NCBI RefSeq assembly: GCF_901709675.1
Contig: NC_051088.1
Span: 4,551,664 to 4,615,663, forward strand
Direction: 5' to 3'
DNA from: Syngnathus acus
Lineage: Eukaryota > Chordata > Actinopteri > Syngnathiformes > Syngnathidae
DNA length: 64,000 nucleotides
Part shown: positions 12,652 through 22,016 of the stretch, one piece after another
Numbering within the stretch: the stretch's first letter is position 1
How the letters are laid out: every line of letters starts with the position of its first letter
Made by a program: the position numbers and the translations under genes
Notes under the pieces: generated by a model
Seen by the model: only the letters and a program-made list of their open reading frames with translations
What the model was told of the DNA's origin: nothing
Database searches by the model: none

Positions 12652-12657
12652 AATAAA
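12652..12657 (+). terminator. Poly(A) signal of taf10
   Basis: AATAAA lies about 180 bases after the taf10 stop codon, downstream of a T-rich 3'UTR. Confidence 0.75.
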
Positions 12658-12839
12658 ACCCAAAAGGTAAATGTGTGCAAGTTATTCCATTGTTCAAAAT
12701 GGGATTCAGAAGTTGAGCTGAATTGTCCGAACAAGCTGAGTGAGTGTTTACCTCAGTGTATCTTACAGTATAATATCTGAGTGGTGGTTTATAATGTTGA
12801 TGTTTGTTAATCAGACTTAAATTCGTAATTTTGAGTTTC

Positions 12840-13045
12840 ATTCATCCATCCAGCTAACCAATTTATATCGTGCTTATCATTAGGGTTACTTGAGCCACCG
12901 TGGATGGAGCACAAATGGAGAACCATTAACATCTAGAGACAATTTAAAGTCTTCAAGGAACCTAATATGAATGTTTTTGTAGTGTGGCCGGAGGCCAGAA
13001 TAACCAAAGACAACTCAGGCTACCGTGTGGAGAACATGTAGTGTT
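12840..13045 (+). repeat. Degenerate dispersed teleost repeat
   Basis: The order of blocks (TTCATCCATCCAGC, CTAGAGACAATTTAAAGTCTTC, CCTAATATGAATGTTTTTG, GGAGAACATG) matches the recalled common fish repeat that carries 'GGGACAATTTAGAGTCTTCA'. The copy is decayed. It lies in the spacer between taf10 and ppih, otherwise empty apart from the ppih promoter near 13320-13508. Confidence 0.6.
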
Positions 13046-13508
13046 ACGAAGCAGTGTTTTTTTTTACCCTATCATTTTTTCTAGAGGCCTTCTTCGTGGT
13101 TACAGTAAAATGTGCAATTCTGACATACCTTGAGTTGTTACCATACGCCAGAGATGTCCATCTCTGTTTCAAGAGACCCACAGCCATCCACTTGTTGATG
13201 TCAAACACACCATCATACCTGAGTCAAGCGACCAGATCACCAGCTAGCTCATAGGATGACTAATAATGATCCCAATCATTTCAATCAAGTGTTTTGGAAG
13301 AAGAAGAAATCTTAAAGATCCGGGCTCGCTGCCCTCGAGTACCGGTTTTATACGACCCTGCCTTTTGCGTTTTCGTGCAGTTTGTCCCTAACGGCTTGCA
13401 GTAACACGGCTTTCCGGTTTCCGTACGAGTTTCCGGTTGTTCAATTTCGTTTCCGAACGAGTGTCTTCTGTTTTTATTTTCCTCCTAAAACGCATTGAGG
13501 TGGGAATA

Positions 13509-16500
13509 ATGTCCGTTCAAGGGACGAACCCCAACAACCCTATTGTGTTTTTTGATGTTACAATCGGAGGACAGGTGAGTTGTTGAAAGACTTTCGTGAC
13601 GCTTGTGCACGACGTTGTGGAGAAACACACGTGAGGCACACCGGCGGCTGGTGCAGAAAGGAAGTTAACAATTTAAAACAATATATATTTTCAAAATTCA
13701 AACGGCCCGATGTTTATTCTTCTTTTCAAAGATAGCATATGTGCCGGCGGAAATTGATCAAATATGGGCACCTTATATCGCTCATATCCTCTCGTGAAGG
13801 GATTGGCGATACCACACAGAGGATTTGATACAAAACCATTTTTTGTTGCATTCAACGCGCCAACAGTGCTGCTCTTGTCATAATGAGACCGAGTAAACAT
13901 GAACACACCACCCATACTTTGTACTTTGCACTGGTTCCTTGTTCACCTCTGCACCAAATTCCTTAACCTCCTACCTTAGCCAGAACTTTTGTCAGGCCAA
14001 TTTAGTAGCTTAGAGTTATGCACACTGAAGTGTAACGCTCAACACGGAATGAGACTTCTGCTCATTTCCCAATTCACCGTAGTCCCAGCATCCAATCCAG
14101 CATTTTACATACTCTGCTCAGTGCTCACAAAACGTTTGAGATCTTGGACTTTTTGGTGAACCCTATAACATTTGTTAAATTTGGCCTTCCAAAAACTTTA
14201 ATGCAGGTTCAACTGCTGTCATAATGTCAACCGTGCGTTTCAATGGACACATCACAAGATCGGAATAGTCACAGAAAAACATAGAAGTGATCTTCTATAT
14301 TTGTATGTGCTGTTGCTCCATACATGTTACAGTATCAGTTGTTTGAGGGTTTGGAATTACTATGACATCAAAGCTCAGATCAACCGTATTTAACATCGTT
14401 TTGTCAGTATAGACATTTTAATGTTTTTCCTCTCATGGATTGTTTCTAAAGATAACATTTTTGTCCCATGTCCCATCAGCTGTTTACGCAACATTTCCTC
14501 TACATTACAGGATGTGGGGCGGATGAAAGTCGAACTTTTTGCTGATGTCGTCCCAAGGACGGCCGAGAATTTTCGGTATGTTGTGATCTTAATCCGAGCA
14601 TCGTTTTATTGTCTTTTCAGGAATTATTTTCCCCCCCCACCCTTCAGATGAAGTAAATACTAATTAGGGCCTATTTTGCTTTTGTCTGTGAATAACAGAG
14701 AGGGGAAAAAAGTGTGTTTAAAAATGACCATTTAACATAGTACAAGGTCTGGCAAAATGATCTGACATATTTGTAGGTTTAATAAAATGCAAATAAATGA
14801 AAGAAACAAAAGTTTTATTTTTTATTTTCGAAAAGTACATATAATATCATTTTGTTTTGTTTCGTTTCATTTCATTTTTGAATAATTTTTGAATAATGTT
14901 GTTTTGGTCTTACCGCTGCCACATTTTCTAGAGTTCTGGTGGTGCGAGGTCGGTCGGTTGATTTTCGTTTCAATGCTGATCCACTGGCTCTGAAGTTAGT
15001 AACCCACAACAAGATCGTGTTTCGAGCAGGTACGGGATCATGTCTACCAAGTCTGAAGCGCAAACGGAATGCTCGTTGTGTTGCAGTTACAGATTCGTTC
15101 TCGATAAACGTTTCCACAATGAAAGCGCGATGCTCACCGGTCCAATTCATGTTAGCAACTGAAATGAAACAAAATAACATTATTCGAAAACAAAATGAAA
15201 CGAAACAAAACAAAGCAAAATGGCATTATATGTACTTTTCGGAAAAATAAAATAAATTGTTTCTTTAATTTATTTGCATTTTATTAAACCTACAAATGTG
15301 TCGAGATCATTTTGCCGGACCCTGTCGATTGGAGTGGAAAATGGATGGATAAATGATTGGTATCTGAGCCAATATCGTACGACTCAAATTTTCATCATTT
15401 CTTGCAGGCAGTTCTGTACTGGAGAGTTCCGGTAAGGCAAATCTACTATAAATGTTACTGATGTATGAACATACAAGGCTGCTTTTTATGAGATATTAAA
15501 ATAAATATCTGTCTGACAGGAGGGACGGTGTACCAATTGGTTTCAAGGGCTGTACATTCCACAGGTTTGGATGATACTCTGTATTTGCTGTTTTACTGAA
15601 CAGAGTTCATTGTCTGTTATAACGTACCCCGTTTGTTGTTCGTTTACAGAGTGATCAAAGACTTTATGATCCAAGGAGGGGACTTTGTCAATGTGAGTAA
15701 ATGACAGTAGTACAGTAGGCATGAGAAGGAGCTGCATTTATAGGCCACAAAGTGCTACAAGTTGTTTGATCTCTTGGGTTTGTGCTTAAAAAAGCAAAGT
15801 AAAAAAAAAAAAATGTATGTATGCGCACCTTCTTGCTGGGCTCCTCTAAAATTGTAAATGGACTGTTTTTTGTGAGTTCGTTATGCGCTGTTTCTTAAAG
15901 GGTGACGGCACTGGCATCTGCAGCATCTACAGAGGTCCGTTCGCAGATGAAAACTTTCGACTCAAGCATTCTGCACCCGGTCTTCTATCCATGGTATGTT
16001 GAGTTCTCTTAGTTTTAATTGCCCACGCCTCTATGGCGCCCTCAACAAAATAACATGCCTGTTCATTTCTGCCATTAAGATTAGTGATCATTCATACGTT
16101 TTGTAGCTTTGGTAGTTTCAATCATTGAACCTCCGGCTACTCTGCAGTTTGATTGAACTCAGGCTCCCCCACCCGTTTTTGACATTTTTACCTTCTGTCA
16201 CTTATCTTTTTCCTTGTGGCCTGTTCCTGAAGTATTTGACGTACGGAAGTGAGGCATGGGCCCTGAAAACAGAACACGAAGACAAACTAAACAGAGCAGA
16301 AATGAGGATGATCAGATGGATGTGTGGTGTGTCAATGAGGGAGGAAAAGACCAGTGCAGAGCTGAGACAGAAGATGGGAGTGGAGGCCATAGTGGATGTG
16401 GTGAGGAGAGGCAGACTGCGATGGTACGGACATGTAGTGAGGAAGGACGAGAACGACTGGGTGAAGAAAGTTATGTCGTATAACGTAGAGGGAACAAGAC

Positions 16501-17702
16501 CCAGTGGCCGACCTAAAAAGACCTGGCAGATGACCGTGGCAGCCGACATGAAGGCACTCGGCATCAACCACGAGATGGCCATGGACCGTTCCCGGTGGAA
16601 GAAGGCCATATCGAGAACCCAGTCCAACCCAGCGGCGCCTGGAAAGCGGACTTTAAACCGATGATGATGATGCAGTGTTGTTTATAAACATAATACGTGT
16701 AATTGTGAGGTGACTGAACTTGTCCGACTTCCACTGCATTGAGGTTTCTCTCACTCATAAATGTGACATGCCGAAGTTTCAGTCCCTAATCTTTATCTTG
16801 TTCTCAAAAGCTGTGTTGATTGCAAATCCAAAGCGATGCAACACTGCTATCTACAGTCACATCCGTTAGCCATTACAGTGGTTTTATAAGTGAATTTCAC
16901 AGACAAGCTTGGTTATACATGTCTGTGACAGGTAATGGTTGGCTTGACCAATGTAGACTAAATGTCGTGAGTGAGTCGAATAATTTAATTGAACTCCAAC
17001 AAGGTCACAAAAAAGTATTTGCCTATGCCTTAGCAGCTCCGATGCTGACTTTAGGTTTGGACCCGGTTCAACATGTTATCCTCATAAAACTGTTTCAATT
17101 GAGATTCTATTTCATTGACAAGCTGAACTTACGGAAGCCTTTTCAAACACCTTTCTTTGTCTGTAATCAGAAAATTTCGTTTTTTTTAAACACAGATGAT
17201 GGTAAATATAGAATTCTGTTTCTTTTGGCGAGATTAAGATTCTGCTGTAATCATTCATTCTTCTTTTAGGCAAACAGTGGTCCAGGGACAAATGGTTGCC
17301 AATTTTTCATAACCTGCACTAAATGTGACTGGTTAGATGGAAAACATGTTGTTTTTGGTGAGTGTGACTCCACAAAAATGAGGAATTTGTATTTATTCAC
17401 AGTTTGAAAAGATATATTTTTCTGCATGAAAACGTGAGTTTAATATTCTTATCCGTGATTGTTTCAGGTAAAGTTGTGGATGGATTGCTGATCATGAGAA
17501 AGATTGAGGTACTATACATTTTAATATAAATTGACTTCACTCAAGTCATGTCTGTAGAGTTAGCAGTGTGACACATTAATTTTTTACTGTTAAATATTTT
17601 TAAAAAATCATTCTTTATCCCAACCTCCAACAGAACGTTCCCACAGGACCCAACAACAAGCCTAAGCTCCCGATCCTCGTTGCACAGTGTGGAGAGATGT
17701 GA
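13509..17702 (+). CDS. ppih: Peptidyl-prolyl cis-trans isomerase H (U4/U6 snRNP cyclophilin)
   Basis: Nine exons: 13509-13574, 14511-14575, 15408-15431, 15520-15564, 15650-15692, 15901-15993, 17270-17357, 17468-17508 and 17634-17702. All phases close to give 177 residues, the same length as human PPIH as I recall it. The fold is a single cyclophilin domain. [15 protein letters not shown] holds the catalytic arginine region, and [13 protein letters not shown] and the tryptophan in [12 protein letters not shown] are the other active-site blocks. The [15 protein letters not shown] tail is characteristic of cyclophilin H. The protein binds PRPF4/PRPF3 in the U4/U6.U5 tri-snRNP. The 24-nt third exon is small but in phase. 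The first and sixth introns hold transposon relics. ybx1 follows on the same strand, as in other vertebrates. Confidence 0.97.
14743..15324 (-). mobile_element. Non-autonomous Tc1/mariner-like element with remnant transposase helix-turn-helix ORF
   Basis: Long imperfect terminal inverted repeats are visible. The left arm (from CAAGGTCTGGCAAAATGATC) is the reverse complement of the right arm ending at 15324, and the match continues inward for over 100 bases (TTTGTAGGTTTAATAAAATG and beyond). The minus-strand interior encodes about 90 residues from 15150, with [24 protein letters not shown] and [15 protein letters not shown]. This is the pattern of the N-terminal helix-turn-helix of IS630/mariner-type transposases (the DUF4817-like domain). 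No catalytic DDE/D domain is present, so it is non-autonomous. The ends are near TA but the target duplication is not clean. Confidence 0.65.
16210..16676 (+). mobile_element. 5'-truncated LINE (non-LTR retrotransposon) 3' end
   Basis: An open frame up to 16664 encodes [38 protein letters not shown] and GRPKKTWQ. This is the well-known region just C-terminal to the reverse transcriptase in many LINE polyproteins. The frame ends at TGA and is followed at once by a short (GAT)n tail, as in RTE-like elements. Only the last ~140 codons remain and the reverse transcriptase core is absent, so the copy is dead on arrival. It lies in sense orientation in the sixth intron of ppih. The exact 5' breakpoint is uncertain. 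Confidence 0.8.
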
Positions 17703-19073
17703 AGAAAAATGATTCTGTACGCATGAGGTTACAGTATGTCCTATTTGTTTACCCTGCATAGTGTTTAGTGTCTAATCTCACTTTGTGTAAAACCCACAGA
17801 TTCAGCCCAATTTTGTATCGTAAATAGGAAATAAATTGTTTTACTTTAAAAAAAAAAACATTTTGACACTTGCATGTCTGTGTGTGTCTGTGAATAAAAT
17901 TCCCAATTTGCAATATTAGTGAAAACACCATACACTGTGAGAGAAGGGTGAAAATATGTGTTTAGTTGTTGCATCAGAGCTCACCACAGTGTGCCACCAC
18001 ATTTGCAAGATTCATATGATACAGTTTTAATAATATATTCATGGATGAATTGTCTAGATTGAATTCAAATGCTTTCAAATAGCCTTTCTCTTCATACATT
18101 TACACATTTTATTCATATTGTAATACGAACTAAACAGTAACATCATGATGGTATCAGTGAAAGATATTTTGATAGCTATGTATTTCAAAAAGATATTTAA
18201 AATATTGCACTTCTAAATGTTGTATGGTAAATTGATTGTCAGGCACCTTTATTTTACTCCAAGGTTTCATTCCTTTTGAATGGCAAGAATGGGGGAAAAT
18301 GTAATGTTTATACTGCAAGAACATTGTGTTCCCAGTGTTTTATTGAGCCCGTTGCCAGCCGGTCCCACCCCCACGCCTTCCCCCACCAACCCAAATTGAG
18401 AGTCTCAAATCGTGATAATGTGAAAAGAAATGGGCTTGGGTGACTGTTTGTGTTTGAAGTGAATTGGTGAGCAATGATCCAGTGATGGTGTTTCACACAT
18501 TTAAAACCAAGCGGAATGAGCAAGAAATCCTCTGCTGACTTGTCTCCCCCCTTATCCCAGCTATCCATACAAATCCATGCTCGTCCCCCTCCCCCATCCA
18601 TGCTGGCTGTTCTGCCTTGGACCTCGTTCCGCTGGCACAAAAGATCCCTTTTAGATGGGGACTGTTCTTATGGAGACTGGAGGAAGGATTTTCTTTTCCG
18701 TTGTGTTTGTGAGTGTGTGCGTGTGCGCGTGTGTGTGTCGCTAAATAGATTGTGTGGCGGCTTCATGGGGAAGCTTTCTGAGGTCAATACGAAAGCCCAT
18801 CTTTGTGTGGGAGAACGTGAACAAGGAGCTCTTCACACAGCCAATGCTCATAAACAGTGTCAGTGGAGCATTAACATTACAATGGCCGGGGGCTGCAGAG
18901 GGCTTGTCTCACGCCCAGTCTGAGTCTGTCTGCTTGCTATGTGTACTGAACTTCCACTTTTGGATTCCCTGCCGATGATTCCTCCGAGTGATTTGGGTAG
19001 GCCAATTTTAAGTGGCTGGTAATACTGTATACGTCTTCTGTATCATTTTTAAGATTAGGGATCATGAAATTGA
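17703..19073. other. ppih 3'UTR and intergenic spacer
   Basis: AATAAA at 17830-17835 is the likely ppih poly(A) signal, with another at 17893. A GT-rich microsatellite lies at about 18702-18738. Moderately GC-rich sequence at 18340-18960 has open frames on both strands, but no splice sites or recognisable product support a gene. Confidence 0.5.
17830..17835 (+). terminator. Poly(A) signal of ppih
   Basis: AATAAA, about 128 bases after the stop codon, followed by an A-rich tract and then a TG-rich stretch, which is a typical cleavage-site layout. Confidence 0.7.
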
Positions 19074-19337
19074 TTACCGTATTTTTCGGACTAAAAGTCG
19101 CTCCGGAATATAGGTCGCATTAGCCATAAAATGCACAATAACGTGAAAAAAAACATATATAAGTCGCTCCGGAGTATAAGTCGCATTTTGGGGGACATTT
19201 ATTCGACAAAATTCAACACCAAGAACAGACATGAACGAGCAACAACAGGCTAAACGATAGGTAAGCTAACGTGACATAAACACAAACGAAGAGCTGAGAA
19301 CGGGCCTGACGTAACATTCAGAATTATTCAAATAACT

Positions 19338-20160
19338 CAGTGGTTCCCAAACTTTTGCAGACTGGCGCCCCCTTTGGCTCCCCAGTGAATTCCTAGCGCC
19401 CCCCCCCAAGGCATTTATATAAATAAATAATACATTTATATAAATAAATAAATAATACATTTATAATATCATTACCATTACGTTGAATTAGTGGGAGCAC
19501 TGAGTTTGTTTCTCAGAAACGAGCCGGTCCCATCTAGACGTAATCGGAGACAATGACACCCGAAGTGATTTAAGGTTTGTCTTTTATTGCAGGATGCTTG
19601 GTCTCCATGTGTTGAAGCAGTTTTGAATGCTTCACTGCCTGGTTAGTTAGCCTGTCGCCACATATTAGCTTTGCGGGCTCGACTGGGGAAACATGTCACG
19701 TGACCGGGACGAGTGTCTTGACCTGAATTAATTGATCGTCGATAAAAAAAAAAAATTCTGTGCGGCTTGGCGGCCCGGTACCAAGTGACCCACGGACCGG
19801 TACCGGTCCACGGCCCGGTGGTTGGGGACCACTGCCCTAACCAGCTCAACACAACACAACACAGCGCGTTCTGGCGAGTCCCCAATTTCATGTTGACTTG
19901 AACTCAAGATGATGTTGACCGCCAGAATGCGGTTTTTATTATAAGATAAAATTCTGAACATTACAAGCTTGAAATTACAAACCTGAGCTTTTGCTTTTGT
20001 AGTCTATGCTGTCGGATCTGACTGGGCCAGAGCGGCGTGTTGTGTACAAATCGACTGCCGCCCCCCTACCGCCCCCCTACCGCCCCTTTCTTCCTCACCG
20101 CCCCCCCAGATCTTTCCACCGCCCCCAGGGGGGCGGTACCGCCCACTTTGGGAACCACTG
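19338..20160. mobile_element. hAT-superfamily non-autonomous element, copy 1
   Basis: The termini are inverted CAGTGGTTCCCAAA, and the element is flanked by a perfect 8-bp target duplication AAATAACT (19330-19337 and 20161-20168), the hAT signature. It is 823 bp with no transposase. It is inserted inside the larger element at 19074-21271 and is almost identical to the copy at 60582-61399. Part of the interior (about 19765-19835) ends in GGTTGGGGACCACTG, which looks like the terminus of a second hAT family, so the element may be a chimera. Confidence 0.92.
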
Positions 20161-20729
20161 AAATAACTATTACATAAATAACACGTTTATAAAACCATCT
20201 GTGTCACTCCAATTCATTAAATCCATCGATCGTCCTTTATGTCAACAATGCGTGCGCGGCGCTTGCACTTCAAAATATTCCACAGGTCCATATAACGATA
20301 TATAAATTATATATCAAATAACTATTATATAAGCAATAATATTACCAAACCATCTGTGTCACTCCAAATCATTAAATCCATCGATCAAATTCCTTGTCCT
20401 TTGTCAACAACGCCGCGCGTGCGCCCTGACGTCAGCCTCGTCGTTATTCCACAGATCTAGTATATAACTATATTGTAGCGTTAACAAAGTACAAGGAAAG
20501 ACGTGGGTTTGGTAAACGGCTCTTTATTTAACAAAACAAGAGTTCAACGAGCCACCAACTACTGAACTGTAACAATAAAACCATATACAAGTTGCTAAAC
20601 GAAATAAAATATATCAAATAACTATAACATAAATAGTTCACCGCAACACGGCCCCAAGCACCGGCGACGACTTCCAGGCGTGTGGTGGCGTGGACTTCCA
20701 TCCCCGGAGGTGGCCCTTCCAGCCACGGA

Positions 20730-20965
20730 GTGTCCGACCCCCATCCACCGTCCCCGGACAGCCACCTGGCTGAGCACCGGCCCCCGACTTCCATCCACGG
20801 AGGTGAAAGAGAGCTCCGTAGAGTAGGACCGGGCGTGCGTAAAAGCCGTGTCCGAGCCCCATCCACCGTCCCCGGACAGCCACCCGGCCGAGCGCCGGCC
20901 CCCGACTTCCATCCACGGAAGTGAAAGAGAGCTCCGTAGAGTAGGACCGGGCATGCGTAAAAGCC
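20730..20965. repeat. GC-rich tandem duplication, 118-bp period
   Basis: The unit beginning GTGTCCGA at 20730 is repeated at 20848 with few differences (both hold CCATCCACCGTCCCCGGACA and GTAAAAGCC). Composition differs sharply from the AT-rich sequence around it. It lies within the 19074-21271 transposon. Confidence 0.85.
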
Positions 20966-21663
20966 ATAATAGTTTTTCAAACCTTCTGTGTCACTCCAAA
21001 TCATTAAATCCTTCAAACTCTTCATCCTCCGTGTCACTTACAAACAAAGCCGCCAATGATGCCGGTAGTACGTGGGGCCCTTCGTCATCCCGTTTATCGC
21101 GGTTTCACTTTGTTTTTTTTAAATTTTGAAAATTTAAAAAATAGGTCGCATTAGCCATAAAATGCACAATAACGTGAAAAAATTCACATATAAGTCGCTC
21201 CTCAATATAAGTCGCCCCCCCCACCCAAACTATGAAAAAAATCGCGATTTATAGTCCGAAAATTACGGTAATTTCCATACTGTGGGCTGTGATATGATGG
21301 AATGCAATGTATACACATTTTTTAAAAATGCAAACATTTTCATCATGTTCAATCGAAAAACTGCCTTGTTGGCTTCCTTCCTTCCTACACAAATACTATT
21401 CCAGTACCAGTGGGTAAAATATTATTTACTTCAACCTCAATACAAACATTTCAAATGTTTGACACACAAACTGGCCTTTATGGCAGCAATTAACAACAAA
21501 TATATGCCACATTGTTTAACCGCTGTTGTATTAACCCACTAGAATCTATTTGTTAACGTTTGGTTTTCCTATGCATAATGTAGTTTATGACTTGTTCTCG
21601 AATAATTTAAACATTACGCGAACGTCAACGTGTTCCAAAAATGTCAGTTTGTACGTCTGTCTT

Positions 21664-21806
21664 TGACGTCACTATGGGGCGCTGTGGGTTGACAGGTAGT
21701 TTCTTCTCCAGCCAATCATAGTTTCACAAACGCCTCCCTTCCTTTTTTGACAGTTCCCGTAGCCAATCGGAGTGCGCGCATTTATTCGTTACAGATCCAA
21801 GCCAAT
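21664..21806 (+). promoter_or_regulatory. ybx1 proximal promoter: CRE and three CCAAT boxes
   Basis: A perfect palindromic CRE, TGACGTCA (21664-21671), is followed by three same-orientation CCAAT boxes, each in the context GCCAATC (cores at 21712, 21763 and 21802). These lie 210-310 bases before the start codon. There is no TATA box. CpG density rises from here into the first exon. CCAAT/Y-box motifs are classic NF-Y sites and were the founding binding site of Y-box proteins, so feedback by the gene's own product is possible (inference). Confidence 0.7.
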
Positions 21807-22016
21807 CAAATCACGTCTGGGCGGTGCTCTGGCCAGGAACTTTCCCCAGCACAGTTTACAATCTGCCCAGTTCGATCGGCAACGGGAGCGGGAAGAAGAA
21901 AGCTGAGAGCCCGAAGGCAGTAGCCCCCCACCACCGCCGGCCCAGGTTACCATCTTGCACCGGGAGAGACAACAGAGAGCCGCCGCCGGCAGAAGCCATT
22001 ACCAACAGTAGTAACC

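Larger units (their letters stand above)
19074..21271. mobile_element. DNA transposon with 20-bp terminal inverted repeats, itself interrupted by a hAT element
   Basis: Left end TTACCGTATTTTTCGGACTA (19074-19093) and right end, whose reverse complement differs at one base (21252-21271), are terminal inverted repeats. A TA on both sides is compatible with a Tc1/mariner/pogo-type target duplication. Inside each end is a same-orientation block 'GGTCGCATTAGCCATAAAAT' (about 19112 and 21145), so the termini share both inverted and direct repeats. The interior has three degenerate copies of 'CTGTGTCACTCCAAATCATTAAATCC' and a GC-rich tandem duplication. No intact transposase is present. The ends resemble a very widespread vertebrate MITE-like family. 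Confidence 0.7.

Noticed and set aside
14939-15250. Plus-strand open frame within the ppih intron element
   Set aside because: Shadow of the minus-strand transposase helix-turn-helix remnant.
18308-18978. Overlapping open frames on both strands near 18.3-19.0 kb
   Set aside because: No splice sites, domain or homology were recognised. They are attributed to moderate GC content.
20528-21037. A 169-residue open frame on the minus strand
   Set aside because: It is made of the 118-bp GC-rich tandem units inside a transposon and has no domain.
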